DNA from: Cerasicoccus frondis
Lineage (GTDB): Bacteria; Verrucomicrobiota; Verrucomicrobiia; Opitutales; Cerasicoccaceae
Direction of reading: 5' to 3'
NCBI GenBank assembly: GCA_031296915.1
Contig: JAVDPC010000008.1
Coordinates: forward strand, 124,001 to 188,000
Length of the DNA: 64,000 nucleotides
In this document: one piece after another, positions 46,570 to 55,352 of the stretch
Layout: each line of letters starts with the position of its first letter
Position numbering within the stretch: position 1 is the first letter of the stretch
Translations under genes and position numbers: made by a program
Notes under the pieces: model-generated
The model's input: the letters and a program-made list of their open reading frames with translations, nothing else
What the model was told of the DNA's origin: nothing
Database searches by the model: none

Positions 46570-46848
46570 TCTATCCTAAACTAAGAATAGTTACATTGAC
46601 CGGCTTTCTCTCAGATCAACTGGGCGATTCCAAAACTCGTGCTGTTTGGCCTGTGGTCGCTGATGATAAATGCTGTTTTTCTAATTTTTTTCTGGTCACC
46701 TTAACGTTTAACTATAACGTTTTACTTGTTTGGTTTCAAAGTTTGCAACGACCTACCTAAAACCAAAACGCAAACCTCAATGCAGAGAGTCCCGGCTTAC
46801 CATTCCCTAGGCCTCGGAGTCTGAATGCACGCGTGTCATTTCTGAATT
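46570..46848. promoter_or_regulatory. intergenic region upstream of 46849 gene
   Basis: No gene. AT-rich. Two direct TAACGTTT-type sequences (46702-46710 TAACGTTTA, 46715-46724) match the LacI/GH43 intergenic site in core. They are candidate LacI operators. Confidence 0.3.
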
Positions 46849-49116
46849 ATGAAACATACCTATCTCTTATCGCTTGTCGCCAGTTGCTTGGGCTGTATCT
46901 CACTGAGTGCGGCGACTCCCTTGAACCCGAATCTTCGACTCATCCAAGAGATTGATGTTTCGCAAGCCCCGGAATCGGCGGAAGCATTCAGGGAATACCC
47001 GCAAGACATTAGTGAAGTGGTCACCATCCTGGGAGAGCCCGTTCGCACGCTGCCCAACGACAAGCCGGGAGTGAAATACTTTGGCTACCTGATCGGGGAG
47101 GGGAAAGGCCTGAAGGCTAATGGCAACTACATACTGGAGGTTGTTTACCCGGAAGATGCGCCGCGCTCCGCTGTTGTTCTCAATCGCGGAAATGGCACAA
47201 TGCGAGGGTTTTACACCGGTAACACAGTAGGGGACGCCATGTATCCGCGGTATGTTTACCAGAGCCCCGAATCGTTGGAGATCCCGCTTTCTGAAAAGTT
47301 TGAGACAGTGCAAATGCTCATGCGCCTGCAGGACAGAACGTCTGTGACTGGGGGCATTCGCAAAGCAGAGGTTCCCAATGTCGATGACACCAAGCGCACC
47401 TTGACGCCTGAAGATGGATTCTGGGTTTACATTGCTCAATATGAGCCCGAGCAGGACCCGCTGTCGCAAGGCGCAGCTGTCTCAAAAATCCGCTTGTATG
47501 AGGCGCCTGATTTCGAAGATTTCGATTTAAAAATCAACTATCCTCCGAGTGATTTGCCTCGTCGGCATTTGTTCTTTCGCGAGGAAATGGCGGATGGCGT
47601 TATCACTGGCCCACGCGAAGAGTGGGGCTGGGTAGACGAGAAGGACTATTATCGTGGCAAAGCTGAGCTGATGCGCTTTTTGGGCATGAACACCATGGCC
47701 AAAGATCTTCTGGAGTTCGGCGCTAACCAGGGCTGGGATTCCGCAAAATATGGTGGCGACGAGTGGGTCTATCAAAATAAATCACCCAATCGGTGGGATG
47801 GCGTTCTCGAAATCGCTGATCAATACGACCTCAGTGTCTTGCCGTACTATGAGTATTCAGGCAGCAAAGGCATCAAAGGCCTCGGCTTTGAGCGCCGGGC
47901 CGAGCCGCTCAATGGCGATACTTACACGCATATTAAATTCACGGAAACCGCGCGGGCTGACCTAACCGATCCGGATACCTTTGAGGACTTCCGTAGAATG
48001 CTGGAGCTCACCATTGTCGATCAGAAGGATAAGGCGGAAATTATCGGAGCCTGGTTGCGGCCGCGATCCAGCCAATTGCCCATCAGCTTCGCTGACTCGA
48101 CACGTAAGCGCTTTGCCGAAGAGACTGGTCGCAGCGAGGTGACAAGGGCCGAGCTCAACAAGCGTGGCGAGACATACGACGCTTACATTGATTGGTGGTA
48201 CGACAAGCGTGAGGAGTTCTTGTTGAAGCTGCGGGATTATCTGCGCAGCGAGGGCGTCAAGGATGCCGAAATTTTCTACACGGCGGACCCGACTGAGCCT
48301 GGCTGGATTCATCCAGAGGGGGGCGTTGCTGGCCTGGTTGCTGAAGACCCCTCAGCCTGGGAGGGCGTCGACCTGAAAAAGCCGCCCGTGCCATTGCAAG
48401 AAACCATTGACGACCATTGGTCCTATCGGGCGCTGACCAATGCGCGTATGACATGGGGCAAGTGGGAGCACGAACACGCCAAGCCAATTTACGATCCAGA
48501 GCGCTATCAGGACACAGAGGGAGTTTACCCAACCTATTCGTTCAACCGTCTGTCATCGGTTTCTGACCCCATGGCCCTTGAAGCCTTTGAAACGGAATCC
48601 GGAATGGTGATGATACGTCACTATGGTCTCAACGAAGATATGCTACGTGTGCCCAATGGCAAGGATGGCAAGGATCTGGACCCATTGGGATATTACGCTG
48701 GAGACATGGAGCGCGTGGGCCCGTACATTGTCTTACCGGAAGTCAACGCAATGGCCAATGGCAACCCCACCGCGATTGGCTATTTGACGTCGAATAATTT
48801 CAACCGTTTGTCTCCCGCCTACGTGCGTCGGTTCAATGCCGCCTACCTGGCCTTGCCTGCGCTGCCTTCGGAGCTGGTCAAGGGCGCTGCTTCAAACGAT
48901 CAGGTCGTCGTGCGTCGGATCGATGCAGGCAAGCATGGCGCGTATTATGCAGTGGTAAACCCCGGGTATGCTGCGGTAGGGGAGGTTACCATCAATCTGC
49001 CGGACCAGGGGCATGTCACGAATGCGGCGACTGGTGAGGCAATACAGCAATCCTCCACTGGCGGCATCCGTTTGAATTTGGATGCCTGTCACATGGTTGC
49101 CCTGAGAGTGGACTGA
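46849..49116 (+). CDS. secreted glycoside-hydrolase-like protein, family not recognised
   Basis: 755 residues. A signal peptide (MKHTYLLSLVASCLGCISLSA) precedes a beta-rich N-domain (about 25-230), a central region with many Trp/Asp/Glu residues that reads like a TIM barrel (GTWLR/GAWLRPRSSQLP, DYLRSEGVKDAEIFYT), and a small C-terminal beta domain (YYAVVNPGYAAVGEVTINL) of the type that follows glycosidase barrels. I cannot place catalytic residues with confidence. The LacI gene 131 bp downstream on the same strand supports a carbohydrate role. Confidence 0.65.
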   Translation: MKHTYLLSLVASCLGCISLSAATPLNPNLRLIQEIDVSQAPESAEAFREYPQDISEVVTILGEPVRTLPNDKPGVKYFGYLIGEGKGLKANGNYILEVVYPEDAPRSAVVLNRGNGTMRGFYTGNTVGDAMYPRYVYQSPESLEIPLSEKFETVQMLMRLQDRTSVTGGIRKAEVPNVDDTKRTLTPEDGFWVYIAQYEPEQDPLSQGAAVSKIRLYEAPDFEDFDLKINYPPSDLPRRHLFFREEMADGVITGPREEWGWVDEKDYYRGKAELMRFLGMNTMAKDLLEFGANQGWDSAKYGGDEWVYQNKSPNRWDGVLEIADQYDLSVLPYYEYSGSKGIKGLGFERRAEPLNGDTYTHIKFTETARADLTDPDTFEDFRRMLELTIVDQKDKAEIIGAWLRPRSSQLPISFADSTRKRFAEETGRSEVTRAELNKRGETYDAYIDWWYDKREEFLLKLRDYLRSEGVKDAEIFYTADPTEPGWIHPEGGVAGLVAEDPSAWEGVDLKKPPVPLQETIDDHWSYRALTNARMTWGKWEHEHAKPIYDPERYQDTEGVYPTYSFNRLSSVSDPMALEAFETESGMVMIRHYGLNEDMLRVPNGKDGKDLDPLGYYAGDMERVGPYIVLPEVNAMANGNPTAIGYLTSNNFNRLSPAYVRRFNAAYLALPALPSELVKGAASNDQVVVRRIDAGKHGAYYAVVNPGYAAVGEVTINLPDQGHVTNAATGEAIQQSSTGGIRLNLDACHMVALRVD

Positions 49117-49247
49117 ATAATCAGAACACACATTAGGACGCTGGCTTGAGACTGATCCCGTGGATTCCCAGCGGAAAACGAAGCTTGAGTAATGGGGGAC
49201 GCCTATGGTTGGATTATTTTTAATCCTCTCCATGAAACGTATTCGGT

Positions 49248-50288
49248 ATGCCCAAGAAGCAATCGCCCCTTAGCTCAACTGGTCGCCCAACCATCTTGCA
49301 ACTTGCCAAGTTGACGGGTTTTTCGCAAGGGGCTGTTTCGCGGGCCATTAACGGGCAAGGCGGGATTAGCGATCCTACCCGGGAGCGTATTCTCAAGGCC
49401 GCTCGCGAAATTGGCTATGTCGCCAATCCGTCAGCGCGTAACTTTAAGCGTGGCTACACCAAGCGCATCGGCATGCTCTTGCCAGACTTGGCCAACGCGA
49501 ATTATTCTGAGCTTTACGAGAATCTGGATTTAGTCGCATCGGATGATGACTACTCCTCACTGCTTGCCTTGACGCATCATTGTGGCGAACGGGAGCGAAA
49601 TCTCCTGCTAAAGCTGTCAGCAGGCGAGGTGGACGGGTTGATTGTTAATCCGGTTCAGCAATTCGAAAACCTGGATACCTACCGCAAGATTAAGTCCTGG
49701 AAATTTCCGTTGGTATTTCTCTATCGCGGATATGAGGATGAGTTTGACAGCTTAGGCGTGGACTACGCCACCAGCTTGCGCAAGGCAGTCGGCTATTTGC
49801 GAGATGTGGGGCACCGCAGGGTGGCCTATGCTGGGCCCAACTCCTCCGCCAAGGAGCCTGTTGGTAAATTGCTATCGTTGATGGAGATACTTGACGAGTT
49901 GGGCATGGAGTATGACCGTGAGCTCTCAGTCCTTGAGGTGCAGGCTGATCTCGCTGGGCCAGAGGCATTTGAGAAATGGGTTAGTCGAGGGAAGCGGCCT
50001 ACCGCGGTCGTGGCTTTCAATGACCAAACAGCGATTTCAATTCATACGGAGGCGAGGCGTTTAGGGCTAACTATCCCTCGTGATTTGTCCATTTTGGGGA
50101 GCGACGATATTAGCTCGGCAGAGCCGCTTGAAATTTCGACATTGAGAGTAGATCGAGCAGCAATGGCCAAGGCCGCCTTCAAATTACTCGAAAATCGCAT
50201 CAAGCATTTTGAGTCGCCAATCAGGCAGCAAAGCTTGAGCTCGGAGTTCATCCTGCGCAGTTCGATGGGGCCTTGTCAGAAGTCTTAA
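49248..50288 (+). CDS. LacI-family transcriptional regulator
   Basis: 346 residues. Helix-turn-helix TILQLAKLTGFSQGAVSRAIN at about 15-35, hinge ARNFKRGYTKRIGMLLPDL, and a ligand-binding core (GLIVNPVQQ, VVAFNDQTAI, SILGSDDI). A regulator of carbohydrate genes. It follows the unknown secreted enzyme on the same strand, and it and the LacI at 19445 could bind the AACGTT-type sites upstream of that enzyme and the GH43 gene; this is inference. Confidence 0.93.
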   Translation: MPKKQSPLSSTGRPTILQLAKLTGFSQGAVSRAINGQGGISDPTRERILKAAREIGYVANPSARNFKRGYTKRIGMLLPDLANANYSELYENLDLVASDDDYSSLLALTHHCGERERNLLLKLSAGEVDGLIVNPVQQFENLDTYRKIKSWKFPLVFLYRGYEDEFDSLGVDYATSLRKAVGYLRDVGHRRVAYAGPNSSAKEPVGKLLSLMEILDELGMEYDRELSVLEVQADLAGPEAFEKWVSRGKRPTAVVAFNDQTAISIHTEARRLGLTIPRDLSILGSDDISSAEPLEISTLRVDRAAMAKAAFKLLENRIKHFESPIRQQSLSSEFILRSSMGPCQKS

Positions 50289-50576
50289 GAGGGCTTCTCA
50301 AACTCAAGTTTGCTTCGTTGGAGTTGGTTTCGTGGCTTTTGCCAGAGCGGGGGGCGGATACCCTGCGGTTTGCATGCTCTGCTGTTTGTCGGAACCTTCA
50401 TTTGCGTGCATAAGTCGTTGATGACCAGCGCGGATTATTAGTGAGAGCTACTCACTAACAAAATGCTCGTGCGTTCACTTTTTGTTTGTCGCAACGCACG
50501 AATTGATTAGTGTCTTATTGATCACTCAAGTCGGGCTCCATGCATTCGAACAACCGGGCGCCCGCCTCGCCGTAGC

Positions 50577-50722
50577 CCAGGCGTCCCGCATTGGCCGTAG
50601 CACAGGCGTCCCGCCTGTGTTGTTTCGGTTAGATGGAGTAGGGCACAGGCGGGACGCCTATGCTACGGCCAATGCACCTCCCCAAAACCTTACCCACCTT
50701 ACTCACCCTACAAACCTTACCC
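50577..50722. repeat. second copy of CAGGCGTCCCGCCTG palindromic repeat with tail
   Basis: Palindromes at 50577-50595 (partial), 50601-50619 and 50644-50662 (inverted). The tail at about 50687-50722 matches the one at 37217-37262. Hairpin arms extend to 50590 and 50673. Confidence 0.75.
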
Positions 50723-51437
50723 ACCCCCCCATTCCATGCACCACACTCCCCTCAATTTCGCCTTTGCCGCAATGCGGCAAACTCTGGATCCAACGGCACG
50801 TTGGTGAGGTATCCCAGTCGACGCCATGCGGGGCCATTCGGGCCGCGTGCATTGCGTGACGGGTAAACGGGCTCATTCGCAGGCTGACTTGGTGACAGCA
50901 ACCAGTCCGCGACGCCCAGCTTTTTGTCCGACCCACTCTCTGCACGACGCTCTATGCCAGCCTGGTCAGCGCCGCGTCGACGTGTGAGCAACGGAGTTTA
51001 TCCGTCGCTCCAGCCGGCGGCCCCTGAGCCGCCTGCGCCCCACCTGCGCCTCGTCCCGGCGAGCGGGCGGGTAGGGCAGTGTTCTTTGATAAACAATTCA
51101 GGCGGATTTACCCCCCCCCCGGCGCGCAAAAACGCACGGTTGAAGCCTTGGGACGCAAATGAATTGTCTCTGGGTTGGAGTTCCGCCTTTAGGCGGCCAT
51201 GCTGCCCACCTTACTGGCATGACCGCCTAAAGGCGGAACCCCAACCTTGAGCAACCGAGCATAGTCTGTATAGAACTTAGCTGACACCACACTAGAGATA
51301 ACATGAAGTTCAATCGTCCCGCTTTGCGCTGAATTCATTTTCACTCCCGCCTGGGCAGACAATTCAAACGAAAATTGCTTTAGTTTTCGCGAATCGTTTT
51401 GGTTGTGTGGCCTGGCTTTGCGATTGGGGCAATGGCT

Positions 51438-51467
51438 TTGACTGTGTCTCTCTTGATGGGGTAAGAT
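51438..51467 (+). promoter_or_regulatory. sigma70-like promoter candidate for fatty-acid cluster
   Basis: TTGACT (51438-51443) and TAAGAT (51462-51467) with an 18-bp spacer, about 155 nt upstream of fabG. Assigned from hexamers only. Confidence 0.35.
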
Positions 51468-51621
51468 CCATTATGTCATTGGCTTACGGATTTTTGTAGA
51501 AGTTCCTTTGTCGATGTTGAAATGCGATCTCAGGCGCGAAGGATCGCAGTTCTTTTGTTGTGAATAAAATCCGATTTTTCTTGCCAGCACATGCCTCCCG
51601 CCGCATCCCTTGGCCCCTTAC

Positions 51622-52368
51622 ATGAAACTCACCTTCGACAACAAGATTGCTCTGGTGACGGGCGCAGGCCGAGGAATCGGCCGAGCCATCGCCGAAAGCC
51701 TCGCGGCCGAAGGCGTCCACGTCATCTGTGTTAGCCGTAGCGAAAGCTCTTGCGGCGCCGCAGCGGAAGCCATTCGCGCCAACGGCGGCAAGGCGGAAGC
51801 GCTCGCGGTAGACGTTGGCGACTCCGCCGCTGTTTCTGCTGCCTGCGAAAAGCTCCTCAAGGAACACGAGAACATCGACATCCTCGTGAACAACGCCGGC
51901 ATCACCAAGGACATGCTGCTCCTGCGCATGACCGATGAAGACTGGCTGGACGTCATCAACACCAACCTGTCCTCCTGCTTCTACTGGACCAAGGGGCTGC
52001 TGCGCCCGATGACCCGTAAGCGCTGGGGCCGCATCATTAACATTTCATCCGTGGTTGGCATTATTGGCAACCCCGGCCAAACCAACTACGGCGCCGCCAA
52101 GGCGGGCATGATCGGCTTTACCAAGTCCACCGCCCGCGAAGTTGCTTCACGCAGCATCACTTGCAACGTCGTAGCGCCTGGCTTTATTGAGACAGACATG
52201 ACGGCTGATCTCAATGACACCATCAAAACCGAAGCCACTAAGATCATCCCGCTCAAGCGTTTTGGTCAAGTGGCTGATATCTCAAACATGGTCACTTATC
52301 TCGCCAGCGAAGAAGCCGGTTATGTCACCGGACAAACTTTTTCGGTTGACGGCGGCATGGCGATGTAA
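51622..52368 (+). CDS. fabG: 3-oxoacyl-ACP reductase FabG
   Basis: 248 residues, short-chain dehydrogenase. Starts at ATG 51622; a TTG start at 51610 is not supported. Rossmann motif TGAGRGIG, NNAG, catalytic S of INISSVVG, Y156 and K160 in YGAAK. Reduces 3-ketoacyl-ACP with NADPH in fatty-acid elongation. First gene of the cluster fabG-acpP-fabF. Codon use favours C-ending codons far more than the neighbouring catabolic genes, as expected for highly expressed genes. Confidence 0.97.
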   Translation: MKLTFDNKIALVTGAGRGIGRAIAESLAAEGVHVICVSRSESSCGAAAEAIRANGGKAEALAVDVGDSAAVSAACEKLLKEHENIDILVNNAGITKDMLLLRMTDEDWLDVINTNLSSCFYWTKGLLRPMTRKRWGRIINISSVVGIIGNPGQTNYGAAKAGMIGFTKSTAREVASRSITCNVVAPGFIETDMTADLNDTIKTEATKIIPLKRFGQVADISNMVTYLASEEAGYVTGQTFSVDGGMAM

Positions 52369-52404
52369 ACAACTTTCCCTTTTAATCCATACACCTCCCG
52401 AAAC

Positions 52405-52662
52405 ATGTCGGACAAAAGCATCGAAGAACGCGTAAAAGAAATCATTGTTAACCAGCTCAACGTAAACGAAGAGCAGGTAACCCCCGAAGCATCCTTCCTG
52501 GATGATCTCGGCGCCGACTCGCTTGACTTGGTCGAGCTTGTCATGGCTTTTGAAGAAGAATTCAAGGATGAGATTCAGGGCGAAATTCCTGAGTCGGATT
52601 CTGAGAAGCTGCAAACCGTCGGAGACGTTGTCAGCTACATCAAGGAAAAGTCCGCCAGCTAA
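52405..52662 (+). CDS. acpP: acyl carrier protein AcpP
   Basis: 85 residues, acidic helical bundle. The phosphopantetheine attachment Ser is S39 in [13 protein letters not shown]. Carries acyl intermediates for FabG and FabF, which flank it. 36 bp after fabG and 57 bp before fabF; the space to fabF contains a GC-rich hairpin (52675-52703) that could reduce fabF transcription relative to acpP. Confidence 0.98.
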   Translation: MSDKSIEERVKEIIVNQLNVNEEQVTPEASFLDDLGADSLDLVELVMAFEEEFKDEIQGEIPESDSEKLQTVGDVVSYIKEKSAS

Positions 52663-52674
52663 TTTTTCTGAAAA

Positions 52675-52703
52675 GGGGCGGCGTTTAAGTTAAGCGCCGC
52701 CCC
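52675..52703 (+). terminator. GC-rich hairpin between acpP and fabF (attenuator-like)
   Basis: 9-bp stem GGGGCGGCG (52675-52683)/CGCCGCCCC (52695-52703) followed by TTCATTAT. The stem is strong but the T tract weak, fitting partial termination so that acpP is made in excess. Confidence 0.55.
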
Positions 52704-52719
52704 TTCATTATATACCTAC

Positions 52720-53982
52720 ATGAGTGACCCAAGCTCCAAGCCGAAGGTTGTTGTCACTGGCATCGGCGTAGTCCATGCCCTCGGCAACACGAAAGATGAG
52801 TTCTGGTCCAGCATCATTGCTGGCAAGAGCGGCATTGATAAAGTGAGCGCGTTTGACGCCTCAGTCTACACCTGCCACATTGGCGCGGAGGTGAAGGGTT
52901 TTGAAGCGGCGCCGTATTTCAACGATCCCAAAGACGCCCGTCGCAACGACCGCTATGTCCACTACGCCATCGGCGCGGGCAAGCAGGCAGTCGCTGACGC
53001 CAAGCTCGATATGGAGCAGGAAGACCCTTACAAGGTCGGTGTGCTCATTGGCTCGGGTATCGGTGGTTTGGAAACCGTTCAGGAGCAAGCTTGGAAGCTT
53101 AAGGAATCGGGACCCCGCCGCGTGTCTCCGTTCATGATCCCCTCCCTGATCGCCAATATGGCGTCCGGGGTTATGGCCATTGAAATCAAGGCCAAGGGAC
53201 CGAATTTCGCTGTTGTGAGTGCGTGCTCCACGGCAACCCATGCCTTGGGCGAAGCCGCCCACATGATCATGCGCGGCGATGCCGACGTAATGATCGCAGG
53301 TGGCAGTGAGGCCGCCATTACACACGTTGGCTATGCGGGCTTCTGCCAGATGAAGGCAATGAGCACCAGCTACAACGAGACTCCCGAAAAGGCATCCCGC
53401 CCCTTCGATATGGGCCGCGATGGCTTCGTGATGGGGGAGGGCGCTGGCGTGCTCGTTCTCGAGTCTGAGGAGCATGCGAAGGCCCGTGGCGCCAAGATTT
53501 ATTGTGAGCTGTCGGGCTATTCGGCGACTTGTGACGCCTACCACATCACCAGCCCCGACGTAGAAGGAGAGGGGCTCGCCATGGCGCTCAACCGTGCGCT
53601 TAAAATGGCGAATATGGAGCCCGAGCAAGTCGGCTACATCAACGCCCACGGCACCTCCACGCCCTATAACGACAAATTTGAAACCCTGGCCATCAAGAAG
53701 GTCTTCGGTGAGCATGCTTACAAGCTGCCAGTCAGCAGCACCAAGGGCATGACTGGCCACCTCCTCGGCGCAGCGGGCGGCATCGAAGCCGCAATCATCG
53801 CCAAGGTCATCGAGACGGGCATCATCCCGCCGACGATCAATTACGAAACCCCCGACCCGGATTGTGACCTCGACTACGTGCCCAACGTGGCCCGTGAAGG
53901 TCAGCAAGTCGATGTCGCCATGAGCAACAACCTCGGGTTTGGCGGACACAATGCGACGATTATTTTTAATCGACTGACTTAA
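52720..53982 (+). CDS. fabF: 3-oxoacyl-ACP synthase II FabF
   Basis: 420 residues, beta-ketoacyl synthase fold. Active-site C169 in VVSACSTATHALGEA, with two catalytic His in NAHGTSTPYND and TGHLLGAAG, and the invariant Lys in SSTKGMTGH. Condenses acyl-ACP with malonyl-ACP. Follows acpP in the fab cluster. The large antisense frame here (52861-53949) is a shadow of this gene. Confidence 0.98.
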   Translation: MSDPSSKPKVVVTGIGVVHALGNTKDEFWSSIIAGKSGIDKVSAFDASVYTCHIGAEVKGFEAAPYFNDPKDARRNDRYVHYAIGAGKQAVADAKLDMEQEDPYKVGVLIGSGIGGLETVQEQAWKLKESGPRRVSPFMIPSLIANMASGVMAIEIKAKGPNFAVVSACSTATHALGEAAHMIMRGDADVMIAGGSEAAITHVGYAGFCQMKAMSTSYNETPEKASRPFDMGRDGFVMGEGAGVLVLESEEHAKARGAKIYCELSGYSATCDAYHITSPDVEGEGLAMALNRALKMANMEPEQVGYINAHGTSTPYNDKFETLAIKKVFGEHAYKLPVSSTKGMTGHLLGAAGGIEAAIIAKVIETGIIPPTINYETPDPDCDLDYVPNVAREGQQVDVAMSNNLGFGGHNATIIFNRLT

Positions 53983-54169
53983 GCCGAATTGGATTCAGTT
54001 GATAAGCCATGCGCATGATTCTCATTAATCGCTGTTGCCATGGAACAAATTTTTCCCATAGTGATCGCACTAATGGGCACGCAATGCCCTGAATGCATGA
54101 CTCTATATTCAACTCCGCGACCTGCTCAACGCATGGGCGCGTCTAAACATTTCTGATTCTAAGGCTTTT

Positions 54170-55303
54170 ATGTTCAAGTATATACCGTTTGATCGCGTGG
54201 AATGGATTACCTTCGTTTTCCTATTCGGCACGCTGTTTACTTCGCTCACTGTTGTCCCGTGGTATCTGTTTACCCACGGTATGGATTGGTTTCAATTCGG
54301 CCTCTTTTTCTTTTATTGCTGTGCGACGGGCATCAGCATCACCCTCGGCTATCACCGACTTTTTTCCCATATTTCCTTCAAGGCAAAGTGGCCAGTGCGT
54401 CTTTTTGTGACGCTCTTTGGCGCCGCCGCTTTTGAGAATTCGGTCTTCGACTGGTGCAGCGACCACCGCCGCCACCACAAGCATGTCGACCACGACGACG
54501 ACCCTTACAACATCAACAACGGCTTCTTCTACGCTCACATGGGTTGGTTGCTTTTCAAGCTGAAGCCAGAACCGCCTCAGGACAACATCAACGACCTGCG
54601 CAAAGACCCGATGCTCGTTTGGCAGCACAAGTATGTGCACCTCATCGCCATGTTCATGAGCTTCGTTTTGCCAGCCGCAATTGGCTACCTCTACAACGGT
54701 GGTCAGGGCGCGATGGCTGCATTCCTCTACGCTGGCGTGCTCCGCGTGGTGGTGGTTCAGCATGCGACGTTCTTCATCAACTCCGCCTGCCACTGCGTTG
54801 GCAATCAGCCTTATTCCACGAAGCACAGCGCACGTGACAGCTGGCTCATGGCCATCTTCACTTTCGGTGAGGGCTACCACAATTACCACCACGAGTTCCA
54901 GCACGACTACCGCAACGGCGTGAAGCCCTGGCAGTGGGATCCTACCAAGTGGACCATTTGGGCGCTTTCCAAGGTCGGTATGACTTCCAACTTGCGCACG
55001 GTTTCCGATGCGAAGATCCTGCTGGCCGAGCTGACCGAAGCCCGTCGGCGCATTCAAAATGGTCTTGAGCCTTACCAGCTTAGCCCACAACTGCGTGAGC
55101 AAGTGACCCACGGCGTGCAACTGACCCTTGATCGCCTGCACGAAGCGCAGGAAGAGCTAGCGACACGTTACTACCAGGTGGAAAAGAGCGTTCGTGATCG
55201 TGTCGAGCTTTCTAAGAGCAAGGTTAGCCAATGGCGTCGTGAGCTCAAGGATACCTTGGAGCACTTGGATAAATTGCCAGGGCTGCATCCCATGGCCGTT
55301 TAA
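54170..55303 (+). CDS. membrane fatty-acid desaturase (acyl-CoA/acyl-lipid delta-9 type)
   Basis: 377 residues. Four hydrophobic segments with the three histidine boxes of the stearoyl-CoA desaturase class: H62-R-L-F-S-H67, H99-R-R-H102-H103 and H237-N-Y-H240-H241. Introduces a cis double bond with a di-iron centre and O2. Its C-terminal about 90 residues (LAELTEARRRIQ..., LSKSKVSQWRRELKDTLEHLDK) form an unusual charged, coiled-coil-like extension after the catalytic part. Located 187 bp after fabF; a terminator follows at 55325. Membrane-lipid homeoviscous adaptation is the usual role. Confidence 0.93.
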   Translation: MFKYIPFDRVEWITFVFLFGTLFTSLTVVPWYLFTHGMDWFQFGLFFFYCCATGISITLGYHRLFSHISFKAKWPVRLFVTLFGAAAFENSVFDWCSDHRRHHKHVDHDDDPYNINNGFFYAHMGWLLFKLKPEPPQDNINDLRKDPMLVWQHKYVHLIAMFMSFVLPAAIGYLYNGGQGAMAAFLYAGVLRVVVVQHATFFINSACHCVGNQPYSTKHSARDSWLMAIFTFGEGYHNYHHEFQHDYRNGVKPWQWDPTKWTIWALSKVGMTSNLRTVSDAKILLAELTEARRRIQNGLEPYQLSPQLREQVTHGVQLTLDRLHEAQEELATRYYQVEKSVRDRVELSKSKVSQWRRELKDTLEHLDKLPGLHPMAV

Positions 55304-55324
55304 GCTCAGCCAAATATCTTTTTC

Positions 55325-55352
55325 AAAGCCCGTCCATTGTGACGGGCTTTTT
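55325..55352 (+). terminator. intrinsic terminator after desaturase
   Basis: Perfect 10-bp stem AAAGCCCGTC (55325-55334)/GACGGGCTTT (55341-55350), loop CATTGT, then TT. Symmetric arms allow it to work in both directions. Confidence 0.85.

Larger units (their letters stand above)
50289..51621. repeat. gene-poor repeat region (hairpins, palindromes, poly-C)
   Basis: A 1.3-kb stretch without a convincing gene. It contains a 30-bp inverted repeat with one mismatch (50590-50619/50644-50673; 24-nt loop), whose palindrome CACAGGCGTCCCGCCTGTG repeats the 37179 element, and the shared CCTTAC-rich tail (50687-50722). It also holds an inverted repeat at 51173-51196/51223-51246, a C10 tract (51111-51120) and the fatty-acid promoter (51438-51467). 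A coding-like fragment on the minus strand at 50752-50991 is mentioned in findings. Confidence 0.7.

Noticed and set aside
52861..53949. 362-residue open frame on the minus strand
   Set aside because: It is antisense to fabF, whose residues and motifs are complete; the open frame is a consequence of GC-rich codon use.
54221..55141. 306-residue minus-strand frame
   Set aside because: Antisense to the desaturase, whose three histidine boxes are clear.
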